Assembly (NCBI GenBank): GCA_022835495.1
Contig: BQOK01000001.1
Span: 1,302,001 to 1,366,000 of the forward strand
Direction: 5' to 3'
Length of the DNA stretch: 64,000 nucleotides
Source: Oscillospiraceae bacterium
GTDB taxonomy: Bacteria > Bacillota > Clostridia > Oscillospirales > Ruminococcaceae
The translations under genes and the position numbers were made by a program. How positions within the stretch are numbered: the first letter of the stretch is position 1; each line of letters starts with the position of its first letter. Positions 36,422-44,619 of the stretch are shown piece after piece. The notes beneath the pieces are model-generated. The model did not search any database. It worked only from the letters and a program-made list of their open reading frames with translations, and had not been told where the DNA came from.

Positions 36422-37180
36422 ATGGAGCTTCATACAGAACCCGGCGGCACAGGAGCGCGCTGCCTTGCCTGGCCGCTGGCCCGGCATGTGCTCACCGCCG
36501 GATGGCTTTACAGCGACGGCAGCCTGCACCGCGCGATCGACCTTCAGGCGGCCGTGGGCACCCCGGTGTACGCGGCGGCTGCCGGAACGGTGAGCGCCGT
36601 GCACCAGTGGAACGGCACCGTGACCTGCGGCGATACCAACAGCTATGGCAACATGGTCAAGCTTGCCCACGGCGAGGGGCTGGAAACCGTGTACGCCCAC
36701 CTGGATCGGCTTGCAGTGGTGCAGGGCCAGCCCGTGAGCGCGGGTGAAGTGATCGGTTACAGCGGCAACACCGGCCACAGCTTTGGCCCGCACCTGCACT
36801 TTGAGGTGCGGAAAAAAGGCCAGCGGGAAAACCCGCTCTGCTGGCTGGACACCGACTTTACCTGCGCGCGCGCCGGGATCTACACCTACGGCCCGGGCGA
36901 GAGCGGGGCGCCGCCCGTATGGGAGGCGGTGCAGGGGCAAGTGCTGCGCTGCACCAGCGCAGCGCACCCCCGGTGCGAAATTTTCAGCGCGCCCAGCGCG
37001 GACGCGGCGGCCGGAGGCCTTGAGCTGAACGAGCGCTGCCCTGTTCTTGAACGGGGGGGCCAGGTATGCCTGGCCGGGATGACCGGCACCTGGTATAAGA
37101 TTTTGCGGGGCGGGGGGGAGGTTTACTGCCTGGCTTTGCCGGACGGCCGCTGCGTGCTGGAAGGCGCAGCAGAAAGTTAA
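36422..37180 (+). CDS. M23-family metallopeptidase
   Basis: 252 residues from ATG 36422 behind AAAAAAGGAGG, no signal peptide. The zinc-binding LytM core shows HRAIDLQ, the region GNMVKLAHGEGLETVYAHL and GPHLHFEV, as in lysostaphin-type endopeptidases that cut peptidoglycan cross-bridges. The C-terminal 85 residues resemble an SH3-type binding domain (VCLAGMTGTWYKIL). Last gene of the accessory operon; it could help release the other products through the wall. Confidence 0.85.
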   Translation: MELHTEPGGTGARCLAWPLARHVLTAGWLYSDGSLHRAIDLQAAVGTPVYAAAAGTVSAVHQWNGTVTCGDTNSYGNMVKLAHGEGLETVYAHLDRLAVVQGQPVSAGEVIGYSGNTGHSFGPHLHFEVRKKGQRENPLCWLDTDFTCARAGIYTYGPGESGAPPVWEAVQGQVLRCTSAAHPRCEIFSAPSADAAAGGLELNERCPVLERGGQVCLAGMTGTWYKILRGGGEVYCLALPDGRCVLEGAAES

Positions 37181-37199
37181 AAAGCAAGAACCAGATCAT

Positions 37200-37230
37200 A
37201 AAGCGCCGCCTTTTGAGGCGGCGCTTTATA
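37200..37230. terminator. Bidirectional terminator between accessory operon and sigK
   Basis: An 11-bp stem AAAGCGCCGCC with its complement, loop TTTTGA, and T- or A-rich flanks on both sides. Confidence 0.85.
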
Positions 37231-37244
37231 CTGTTTAAATGGGG

Positions 37245-37937
37245 TCACACCGCGTCCTGGCTGGTCATGCCGGTGCGCAGCTTTTCCACCGCCGCCTTTT
37301 CGATGCGGCTGATGTAGCTTCGGCTGATGCCCAAAAGATCGGCCACCTCCTGCTGGGTGAGCGGCGGCTGGCCGGAAAGACCGTACCGAAGCAGGATCAC
37401 CTGCCGCTCACGGCCGGAGAGATGCTCTACAAAATCGTGCAGGCGGGCGCTTTCCTCCCGCTGCTCGTAATCCTCGTGAATGATAAAATCGTCGGGTACC
37501 ACGTCGATCACCGTGAGGGTGCTGCCGTCTTTTCCCGCCTCGATGGGGTCCTGCATGCTCATGGTGGCCGGGGCCTTTTTCAGCTTGCGGAAGCTCATGC
37601 GAACCTCGTTGTCGATGCACTTGGAAGCGTAGGTGGAAAAGCGGGCCTTCTTGGTGTTGTCGAAGCTGTTCACCGCCTTGATCAGGCCGATGGTGCCGAT
37701 GCTGATCAGGTCCTCGGCGTCGCCGGGGGTGGAATAGTATTTCTTTACAATGTGCGCCACCAGGCGCAGGTTGTGGCGGATGATGCGGTCCCGCGCGGCC
37801 AGGTCGCCGGCCTTGAACGCGGCAAAAGCCTCGACTTCCTGCGTCGGCGTCAAGGGCTTGGGGAAGCTGCTGGCCTCCAGGTGAAGCGCCAGATATACGA
37901 TGTGGCTGGCGACGAAACTTAAAAATACCCCGAACAT
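37245..37937 (-). CDS. sigK: Sporulation sigma factor SigK
   Basis: 230-residue late mother-cell sigma factor. An N-terminal hydrophobic pro-sequence (MFGVFLSFVASHIVYLAL) is followed by region 2 (DLISIGTIGLIKAVNSFD, FSTYASKCIDNEVRM) and region 4 (LTQQEVADLLGISRSYISRIEKAAVEKLR). The gene is unbroken, unlike species where a skin element interrupts it. The pro-sequence implies processing by a SpoIVFB-type protease. With the BofC-like gene at 63499 it indicates a spore-forming ancestry. Start ATG 37937 after GGGAGGGG. Confidence 0.95.
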   Translation of the reverse strand: MFGVFLSFVASHIVYLALHLEASSFPKPLTPTQEVEAFAAFKAGDLAARDRIIRHNLRLVAHIVKKYYSTPGDAEDLISIGTIGLIKAVNSFDNTKKARFSTYASKCIDNEVRMSFRKLKKAPATMSMQDPIEAGKDGSTLTVIDVVPDDFIIHEDYEQREESARLHDFVEHLSGRERQVILLRYGLSGQPPLTQQEVADLLGISRSYISRIEKAAVEKLRTGMTSQDAV

Positions 37938-37982
37938 AAAAAATCCCCTCCCGCATCTACTGTATGGCGGAAGGGGCTTGGC

Positions 37983-39338
37983 CTATGCCTTATCCTGGCG
38001 GGGCAGGCGGCGGAAAAAGCGGATGAGGAACGGGATACAGGTGAGGAAGGTGAGCAGGTCCGCCGCGGGCTGGGCCGCCTGCACCCCCAAAAGGCCGATG
38101 GTATAGGGCAGGATCAGGATGAGCGGCAGGTAATACACCCCCTGCCGCAGGCAGGACAAAAAGGTGGCCGAGGCGCTTTCGCCGATGCTCTGGAACAGCA
38201 TGTTGGCGCAGGTGGTGGCGGGCACGAACAGCATGGCGCAGCATTGCAGCCGGCAGGCCAATGCGCCGATGCGCACCACCTCGGGGTCGTTGCGGAAGGT
38301 CTGCACCAGCCAGGGCGCGGCGAAAAAGGCGCCGACGGTGACCAGGGTCATGCAGACCTGCCCCAGGATCAGGGTGAAGCGGAAGGCCTGCCGCAGCCGA
38401 GCGTAGTTGCCGGCGCCGTAGTTGTAGCCCGCCACCGGCTGGAACCCCTGCCCGATGCCCAGCATTACCGAGAAAACAAACATAAAAATGCGCCCCACAA
38501 TGCTCATGGCGGCCACCGCGGGGTCGCCCCACATGGCGGCCTGCACGTTCAAAAGGGCGGTGGCCAGGCTGGCCAGGGCCTGGCGCGAAAAGCTGGGCAG
38601 GCCGCAGGCCAGGATACGCCCGATCTCGGCGGCGCGGCGGGTGAACAGCCGGGGCGAGAGCACCAGCTGGCTTTTGCGGCGCAAAAACATGGAGAGCAGG
38701 ATGCAGAAGCTCACGCATTGGGAGAGCGCGGTGGCCAGCGCGGCGCCCGAAATACCCAGATGAAGGCCAAAGATGAACAGCGGGTCCAGCGCAATGTTCA
38801 AAAGGCCGCCGGTGGTCAGCCCCACCATGGCAAAGGCCGCCTTGCCCTCGAACCGCAGAAGGTTATTCATGGAAAAGCTGGCGCACATCAGCGGCGCGGC
38901 CAGCAAAATAAAGCGGGCGTAATCCTTCGCATAGGGCAGAATGGTGGGGGTGGCGCCCAGCGCGCGCATCAGCGGGTCCAAAAATAAAAGGCCAAGCGCG
39001 CCGATCACCGCGCCGCACCCCAGCGAAAGAAAGAACGCGGTGCTGGCAAAACGGTTGGCATTCTGGGTGTCCTGCTGGCCGAGAAAGCGGCTGATGATGC
39101 TGCCCGCGCCCATGCCGATCATAAAGCCGAAGGCCTGCAGGATCGCCATCAGGCTGAACACCACGCCCACTGCGCCTGAGGCGCTGGTGGTACCGATCTG
39201 GCCCACAAAAAAGGTGTCGGCCAGGTTGTAGATCGAGCTGATCAGCATGCTGGCGATGGTGGGCGCCGACAGTGTGAGGATCAGCTTTGGGATCGGGGTT
39301 TCGATCATGCGCTTGAACTGTGTGTTTGACTGCTCCAT
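37983..39338 (-). CDS. MATE-family multidrug/sodium antiporter
   Basis: 451 residues, about twelve membrane segments, beginning TPIPKLILTLSAPTIASMLIS. Typical family segments: ADTFFVGQIGTTSASGAVG and GIGQGFQPVAGYNYGAGN. A stand-alone exporter of cationic compounds; it lacks the kinase domain of the fusion at 6749. Its mRNA leader carries a strong hairpin (39360-39396). It may be co-transcribed with sigK, 45 bp downstream, though the two have unrelated roles. Confidence 0.92.
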   Translation of the reverse strand: MEQSNTQFKRMIETPIPKLILTLSAPTIASMLISSIYNLADTFFVGQIGTTSASGAVGVVFSLMAILQAFGFMIGMGAGSIISRFLGQQDTQNANRFASTAFFLSLGCGAVIGALGLLFLDPLMRALGATPTILPYAKDYARFILLAAPLMCASFSMNNLLRFEGKAAFAMVGLTTGGLLNIALDPLFIFGLHLGISGAALATALSQCVSFCILLSMFLRRKSQLVLSPRLFTRRAAEIGRILACGLPSFSRQALASLATALLNVQAAMWGDPAVAAMSIVGRIFMFVFSVMLGIGQGFQPVAGYNYGAGNYARLRQAFRFTLILGQVCMTLVTVGAFFAAPWLVQTFRNDPEVVRIGALACRLQCCAMLFVPATTCANMLFQSIGESASATFLSCLRQGVYYLPLILILPYTIGLLGVQAAQPAADLLTFLTCIPFLIRFFRRLPRQDKA

Positions 39339-39359
39339 TGGTGCTTGCCCCCCGCTGCG

Positions 39360-39427
39360 CGGCAGAAACGGCGGGCCATGCCCGCCGTTTCTGCCGTATT
39401 TTACATATATTTTACTTTATCATAGCA
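39360..39427 (-). promoter_or_regulatory. Promoter and leader hairpin of the MATE gene
   Basis: On the minus strand an extended -10, TGC TATGAT, lies at 39427-39419. A 16-bp perfect stem follows (39396-39381 with 39375-39360) and ends 22 bp before the start codon. The hairpin may stabilise the mRNA or act as an attenuator. Confidence 0.5.
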
Positions 39428-39468
39428 CGAACTGCGCCCCGGCGCAAATCCCGCTGAGCGCGCGCGGC

Positions 39469-39508
39469 AAAAAACGCCGGGGGCGCAAAGCCGATCGCAC
39501 CCCCGGCG
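39469..39508 (-). terminator. Terminator-like hairpin upstream of the MATE promoter
   Basis: Stem 39508-39500 with 39483-39475 followed by T6 on the minus strand. No minus-strand gene precedes it; it may insulate the divergent MATE and RND units. Confidence 0.55.
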
Positions 39509-39553
39509 CGCCCGGCCGGAAAAAAGTTTACAATTATTTAAAAGGGAGAACGG

Positions 39554-39582
39554 TTGTATTCGCAATTTAAAAGGAGTATACT
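39554..39582 (+). promoter_or_regulatory. Promoter of the RND-tetR operon
   Basis: TTGTAT (39554-39559), 17 bp, TATACT (39577-39582). Confidence 0.75.
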
Positions 39583-39594
39583 TGGCACCGTGAG

Positions 39595-39614
39595 CCGACC
39601 GACCGGTCGGTCGG
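39595..39614 (+). promoter_or_regulatory. 20-bp palindromic TetR-type operator
   Basis: CCGACCGACCGGTCGGTCGG is a perfect palindrome just downstream of the predicted transcription start, where a bound repressor would block initiation. TetR-family operators commonly contain this GACCGAC...GTCGGTC form, and the operon's last gene encodes a TetR-family protein. Confidence 0.8.
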
Positions 39615-39679
39615 AAAAATATGGAAGGGCCGCCGCCGGCTGCGGCAGGGCGGCCCGCACAGGGGAGAAAGCCGTACTT

Positions 39680-42600
39680 ATGTCGAAATATTGCGTGAAA
39701 AAGCCGTTCACCGTGTTGGTGGCGGTGGTGATGGTGATTGTGCTGGGCGTGATCAGCTTTATGAACATGACCACCGACCTTTTGCCCGCCATGGAGCTGC
39801 CCTATGTGGTGGTGGTGACCACCTACCCCGGCGCCAGCCCTGAAAAGGTGGAAACCGCAGTAACCGCCACCCTGGAAGCGGGCCTGGGCACCGTGAACGG
39901 GGTGAGCAGCGTGACCAGCACCTCCAGCGAAAATGTGAGCATGGTGGTGCTGGAATTTGAAAACGGAACGAATATGGACAGCGCCATGGTCAATCTTTCC
40001 ACCGCGCTGGACCAGGTGAAGGGCTATTTGCCCGACACCGCCCAGAACCCCATGCTGCTGCAGCTCTCGCCGGATATGCTGCCGGTCATGATTGCCAGCG
40101 CCGACATGGAGGGCATGGACATTTACCAGCTCACCGAGTTTGCGAACGAAAACCTGATCCCCGCGTTTGAGCGGCAGGCGGGTGTGGCAAGCGTGAGCGG
40201 CACGGGCCTGGTGGAGCGCAGCGTGGAGATCCGCCTGGACGAGGAGAAGATCGAGGGCATCAACACCAAGGTGCTGGCCGGTGTGAACGACAAGCTGGCC
40301 GACGCCAAGGCCGAGCTGGACAAGGCGCAGAGGGAGCTTGCGGACGGCAAGGCCGAGCTGCAGAGCGGCAAGACGGAGCTGGAGGACAAACAGGCCGAAA
40401 CCGCCGACAAGCTGGCCGACGCCAGCGCCCAGCTGGATTCCGCCATCGCCCAGGCGCAGGCCCTTGCCAGCCAGGAAACGGCGCTGAATGCCAGCAAGGC
40501 TGCGCTGGAGATGGAATTGAAAATGATGCAGGAAGCGGCAGGACAAAATGCTGTTTTGCTTCAATTGGCGAATGGAATTGTAATGGCTGCGACTACCGAA
40601 ATCCCTGGTGTGCAGCCGCCACTAGTGCCAAAACCGGACAATCTGGATGATGCTGCATGGACTGCGGCAAAAAGTGACGCCCCCAAGTTTATCGAAGAAT
40701 ATATTTCAGATGAAGTATGGAGTATAGTGTGGGCTAGTGTGGCACAGGGGGCAGGGACTGCTTTACCTGATTCCATGAAACAAATGACACGCGCTAACTT
40801 CTTGACTACGCTTAATGCCCCCACCCGCGTTGCTGAGATTGAAACCGAGCTGGCGAACCTCTCCACCGAGCTGGCCGCCGCCAAAATGATGAAGGAAAAG
40901 GCCCAGGAGGGCATCGACAAAGCGCAGGCCGCCTACAAGGAGCTGGAGGCGGGCAAGATCAACGCCGCCGCGGGCTTTGGCAGCGGCGCGGCGCAGATGG
41001 CGGCCGCCGAGGCCAGCATTAAGCAGGGCGAAGAAACGCTTAAGAACGCGCGCGAACAGTTTGAGGACGCCCGCGAGGAGGCGCTGAAAAATGCCGACAT
41101 GAGCCAGCTGCTCACCAAGGATATGGTGGCAAAGCTGGTGATGGCGCAGAACTTCGCCATGCCCGCCGGTTATCTGTACCAGGGCGAGGATCAGTATCTG
41201 CTGAAGGTGGGCGACGCGTTCGCCAGCCTGGAAGAGCTGGAAAACGCCATGCTGCTGCACATGGAGGCCGGCGGCGTGGGCGACGTGCGGCTTTCGGACG
41301 TTGCCACCGTGACCATGATCGACAACAGCGGCGAGAGCTATGCCCGGGTGAACGGCAACGTGGCGGTGGCCCTGAGCATCCAGAAAAGCTCCACCGCCTC
41401 CACCAGTGCGGTGTCCAAGGCGGCGAACGCCGCCATTGAGGAGCTGGAGGCAAAGTACCCCGGCCTGCGCATTACCCCGCTGATGGACCAGGGCGATTAC
41501 ATTAAAATGACCGTGAACACGGTGATCTCGAACCTTGCCTGGGGCGCGCTGCTGGCCATTCTGGTGTTGGCGCTGTTCCTGAAGGACCTGCGCCCCACCG
41601 GCGTGGTGGCGTTCAGCATCCCCATCAGCCTGATGTTCGCGGTGGTGCTGATGTATTTTTCCGGAGTTACCCTGAACATGATCAGCCTGTCCGGCCTGGC
41701 GCTGGGCGTAGGCATGCTGGTGGATAACTCGATTGTGGTCATGGAGAACATCTACCGCCTGCGGGGCGAGGGCATGCCCGCGGCCAAAGCGGCGGTGAAG
41801 GGCGCAAAGCAGGTGGCCGGGGCCATTGCGGCCTCCACCCTGACCACGGTGTGCGTGTTCCTGCCCATTGTGTTCACCAGCGGCATCACCCGCCAGTTGT
41901 TTGTGGACATGGGCCTGACCATTGCCTATTCGCTGGCCGCCAGCCTGATGGTGGCCCTGACGGTGGTGCCCGCGCTCAGCTCCACCTTGCTGCGCACGAC
42001 CAGCGAGAAGGGGCACCCCTTGTTCGACAAGGTGCTTGTTCTCTATGAAAAGGCGCTGAGCTTCTGCCTGCGCTTCAAGGCGGTGCCCCTGGGCCTTGCC
42101 GTGGCGCTGCTGGGCGTGTGTGTGTGGCACACCGCCCAGATGGGTATGGAGTTCATGCCCAGCATGGGCGGCAACCAGGTAAGCGCCACCCTTAAGCTGC
42201 CGGAGGACACCCCCCGCGCCGACGCTTACGCCATGGCCGATGAGGCGATGAACCTGATGCTCACGGTGGACGGCGTGGAGACCGTGGGCGCCATGGAGGG
42301 CGGCGGCGGAATGATGAGCATGATGGGCGGAGGCGGCAGCAGCGGCAATAAGGTGGAGAGCGTGAGCTTTTACCTGCTGCTGAGCGAAAAGGCCGCGCAG
42401 AACAGCGCAGAGGCGGCAAAGCAGCTGGAAGCGCTTTCGGCCCGGCTGCCGGGCTGTGAGATCGAGGTGTCCACCTCCAACATGGATCTGTCGGCACTGG
42501 GGGGCAGCGGGCTGGAACTGATCGTGCGCGGCCGCGACCTGCAGACCCTGAACAGCATCACCCAGGATCTGATGGAGATGCTCTCCGGCGTGGAGGGACT

Positions 42601-43621
42601 GGAAAACCCCTCCAACGGGCAGGAAGAGGGTGCGCCCCAGCTGCGGGTGGTCATTGACAAGGACGCCGCCATGCGCTATGGCCTGACCGTGGCCCAGATC
42701 TACAGCGAGCTGTCGGGCGCGCTGACCACCGAGACCACCTCCACCACCCTTACGGTGGGCCAGAGCGACTACGAGGTGAACGTGGTAGACGAGCGCAACC
42801 CCGTGGACCGCGACAACCTGATGAATTATGAATTTGAAACCAGCGTGCAGAACGAGGACGGCGAAACCGTGACCGAGACCCACATCCTGGCCGACTTTGC
42901 CAGCCTGAAGAGCGATTTGAGCGTGGCCTCGGTGAGCCGCGAAAACCAGCAGCGCTACATGACCGTGACCGCGGCCACCGCCGAGGGCTATAACACCACC
43001 CTGATCGGCCGCCAGGTGGAAAAGCTGCTGGCCGATTATGAGGTGCCGGACGGCTACACCGTGGAGATCGGCGGCGAAACCCAGACCATTGCCGACGCCA
43101 TGGGCGATCTGGTGCTCATGATCCTGCTGGCCGTGGTGTTTATCTACCTGATCATGGTGGCCCAGTTCCAAAGCCTGCTGTCGCCCTTTATCGTGATGTT
43201 CACCCTGCCCCTGGCCTTTACCGGCGGCCTGCTTGCGCTGTGGCTGGCGGGGCAGCCGCTCTCGGTGATTTCCATGCTGGGCTTTTTGATCCTGGCGGGC
43301 ATTGTGGTGAACAACGGCATCGTGTTTGTGGATTATACCAACCAGCTGCGGCTGGCGGGCATGGAAAAGAGGGCGGCGCTGCTGCTTACGGGCAAGGCCC
43401 GCATCCGGCCTATCCTGATGACCGCCCTCACCACCATTCTGGCCATGAGCACGATGGTTTTCTCCAAGGGCATGGGGGCCGAGATGGCGCAGCCTATGGC
43501 GCTGGTAACCATCGGCGGCCTTGCCTATGCCACGCTGCTCACCCTGTTCGTGGTGCCGGTGCTGTATGACCTGCTGTTCCGCCGCCAGCTGGAAAACGTG
43601 GATGTGGGGGAGGACGACTGA
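39680..43621 (+). CDS. RND-family efflux transporter with long coiled-coil insert
   Basis: 1313 residues from ATG 39680. An HAE1/AcrB-like proton-driven exporter, of the kind found in Gram-positive bacteria without an outer-membrane partner. Landmarks: KPFTVLVAVVMVIVLGVISF at the start, GVSSVTSTSSENVSMV, SGLALGVGMLVDNSIVVMEN (TM4 region) and AGIVVNNGIVFVDYTN. The first extracellular loop is expanded by a heptad-rich hairpin (about residues 200-480). Its tip (about 277-383, bases 40510-40830) has clearly lower G+C and different codon use from the rest. The gene overlaps tetR by one base. Confidence 0.92.
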   Translation: MSKYCVKKPFTVLVAVVMVIVLGVISFMNMTTDLLPAMELPYVVVVTTYPGASPEKVETAVTATLEAGLGTVNGVSSVTSTSSENVSMVVLEFENGTNMDSAMVNLSTALDQVKGYLPDTAQNPMLLQLSPDMLPVMIASADMEGMDIYQLTEFANENLIPAFERQAGVASVSGTGLVERSVEIRLDEEKIEGINTKVLAGVNDKLADAKAELDKAQRELADGKAELQSGKTELEDKQAETADKLADASAQLDSAIAQAQALASQETALNASKAALEMELKMMQEAAGQNAVLLQLANGIVMAATTEIPGVQPPLVPKPDNLDDAAWTAAKSDAPKFIEEYISDEVWSIVWASVAQGAGTALPDSMKQMTRANFLTTLNAPTRVAEIETELANLSTELAAAKMMKEKAQEGIDKAQAAYKELEAGKINAAAGFGSGAAQMAAAEASIKQGEETLKNAREQFEDAREEALKNADMSQLLTKDMVAKLVMAQNFAMPAGYLYQGEDQYLLKVGDAFASLEELENAMLLHMEAGGVGDVRLSDVATVTMIDNSGESYARVNGNVAVALSIQKSSTASTSAVSKAANAAIEELEAKYPGLRITPLMDQGDYIKMTVNTVISNLAWGALLAILVLALFLKDLRPTGVVAFSIPISLMFAVVLMYFSGVTLNMISLSGLALGVGMLVDNSIVVMENIYRLRGEGMPAAKAAVKGAKQVAGAIAASTLTTVCVFLPIVFTSGITRQLFVDMGLTIAYSLAASLMVALTVVPALSSTLLRTTSEKGHPLFDKVLVLYEKALSFCLRFKAVPLGLAVALLGVCVWHTAQMGMEFMPSMGGNQVSATLKLPEDTPRADAYAMADEAMNLMLTVDGVETVGAMEGGGGMMSMMGGGGSSGNKVESVSFYLLLSEKAAQNSAEAAKQLEALSARLPGCEIEVSTSNMDLSALGGSGLELIVRGRDLQTLNSITQDLMEMLSGVEGLENPSNGQEEGAPQLRVVIDKDAAMRYGLTVAQIYSELSGALTTETTSTTLTVGQSDYEVNVVDERNPVDRDNLMNYEFETSVQNEDGETVTETHILADFASLKSDLSVASVSRENQQRYMTVTAATAEGYNTTLIGRQVEKLLADYEVPDGYTVEIGGETQTIADAMGDLVLMILLAVVFIYLIMVAQFQSLLSPFIVMFTLPLAFTGGLLALWLAGQPLSVISMLGFLILAGIVVNNGIVFVDYTNQLRLAGMEKRAALLLTGKARIRPILMTALTTILAMSTMVFSKGMGAEMAQPMALVTIGGLAYATLLTLFVVPVLYDLLFRRQLENVDVGEDD

Positions 43622-44199
43622 TGTATACCGAAAAACAGCAAAAAATATTCGGCGCCGTGCTGGACCTGGCAAAGCAGGGGGAGAACCTGTACACCGTTAA
43701 GGTGCAGGACATCGCCACTGCGGCCGGGGTGGGCAAGGGCACCCTGTACGAATATTTTGATTCTAAGGAAGAAATTCTGGTGCACACCATGCTCTGGTGC
43801 CTGGAAAACGAGTTGGACGCCCTAAAGGCTTCCATCGCGCCCGGCGGCAGCTTTGAGGAGGATCTGACGGAGCTGCAGCAGTGCGTGGCCGAATGCATGC
43901 GCCAGCGGGGCAGCATCTACCGGCTCATCATGAGCGGTTTTTCGTTCAGCGAGCTGCCGGGCCTTGCCGAAACCTATAAAGCAGAGGTGGGGCAGCGGCT
44001 GGCCGAGGGCAGGGCCGTTAAGGCTGCGCTGATCGCCAAAGGCAGGGCGGAGGGATGTATTTCGCCTGGCTGTTCGGACGATTACTGCCACTATGTGATC
44101 GATACAGCCCTTTGCAGCATGGCCTCGCCCCTGGGCACCTGCACCTGTGCCCAGGGCGACCGTTACAGCCTGACCATGGTGCGCAAGGCCCTGGCCTGA
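43621..44199 (+). CDS. TetR-family repressor of the RND operon
   Basis: 192 residues; ATG 43621 shares its A with the RND stop codon (TGATG). The N-terminal helix-turn-helix reads VKVQDIATAAGVGKGTLYEYFDSKEEIL (about 27-54); the rest is a ligand-binding helical domain. It probably binds the palindrome at 39595-39614 and represses its own operon until a pump substrate is bound. An IS3 element lies directly downstream. Confidence 0.92.
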   Translation: MYTEKQQKIFGAVLDLAKQGENLYTVKVQDIATAAGVGKGTLYEYFDSKEEILVHTMLWCLENELDALKASIAPGGSFEEDLTELQQCVAECMRQRGSIYRLIMSGFSFSELPGLAETYKAEVGQRLAEGRAVKAALIAKGRAEGCISPGCSDDYCHYVIDTALCSMASPLGTCTCAQGDRYSLTMVRKALA

Positions 44200-44307
44200 A
44201 AAACGTTAAAAACGAGGGGGCGGCCCTTGAACAGCCCCAGTAAAAACGGACAATAGACAAACGGCCCCCTGATGTAGGAAAATAAGACTACATGAGGGGG
44301 CAATTTT

Positions 44308-44619
44308 ATGAAAAAACGGAAGTACACAAAAGTGGAAACAATGGAAGCGGAAATTATGGAGATGCGGGGGGCGGGAAAGACACGGCGCGAGATAGGCGAG
44401 CGGTTAGGGTTAACACTCAAACAGGTTGAAACATGGATTACACGGTATAACCGAAAACAGGCAAAGCTGGCGGCGGGAATCATACCTCGTCCTAAGGGAA
44501 GGCCGAGGAGTGATGCCACACCAAGAAATGTGGAGGCAGAGCAGGCCTACGAGATCAACCGTCTGCGGATGGAAAACAAGCTACTGCGGGATTTTCTGCA
44601 ATTGACAGGGAGGAAGTGA
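44308..44619 (+). CDS. IS3 transposase OrfA (helix-turn-helix)
   Basis: 103 residues. A basic helix-turn-helix protein that recognises the element ends (KTRREIGERLGLTLKQVETWI), with a C-terminal leucine-rich helix (NRLRMENKLLRDFL) for dimerisation with OrfB. Its TGA stop overlaps the GTG start of orfB by 4 bases. No classical A6G slippery site is seen. Confidence 0.9.
   Translation: MKKRKYTKVETMEAEIMEMRGAGKTRREIGERLGLTLKQVETWITRYNRKQAKLAAGIIPRPKGRPRSDATPRNVEAEQAYEINRLRMENKLLRDFLQLTGRK

Noticed and set aside
36285-36593. 102-codon frame between the PI-PLC and M23 genes
   Set aside because: Directly follows the PI-PLC stop but has no ribosome site or recognisable fold, and most of it overlaps the M23 gene in another frame.
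37245-37937. Possible skin-type interruption of sigK
   Set aside because: The reading frame is continuous from the pro-sequence to region 4, with no recombinase gene or break.
44264-44301. Stem at the left of the IS taken first as its terminal repeat
   Set aside because: The outer TGAACAGCCCCAG pair with a CCT duplication is a far better match for IS3 ends; the inner stem is internal to the element.
44571-44577. GGAAAAC as a possible -1 slippery site in IS3 orfA
   Set aside because: Does not fit the X-XXY-YYZ pattern in the orfA frame; the GTGA overlap with a good ribosome site explains orfB translation more simply, although a frameshift cannot be excluded.
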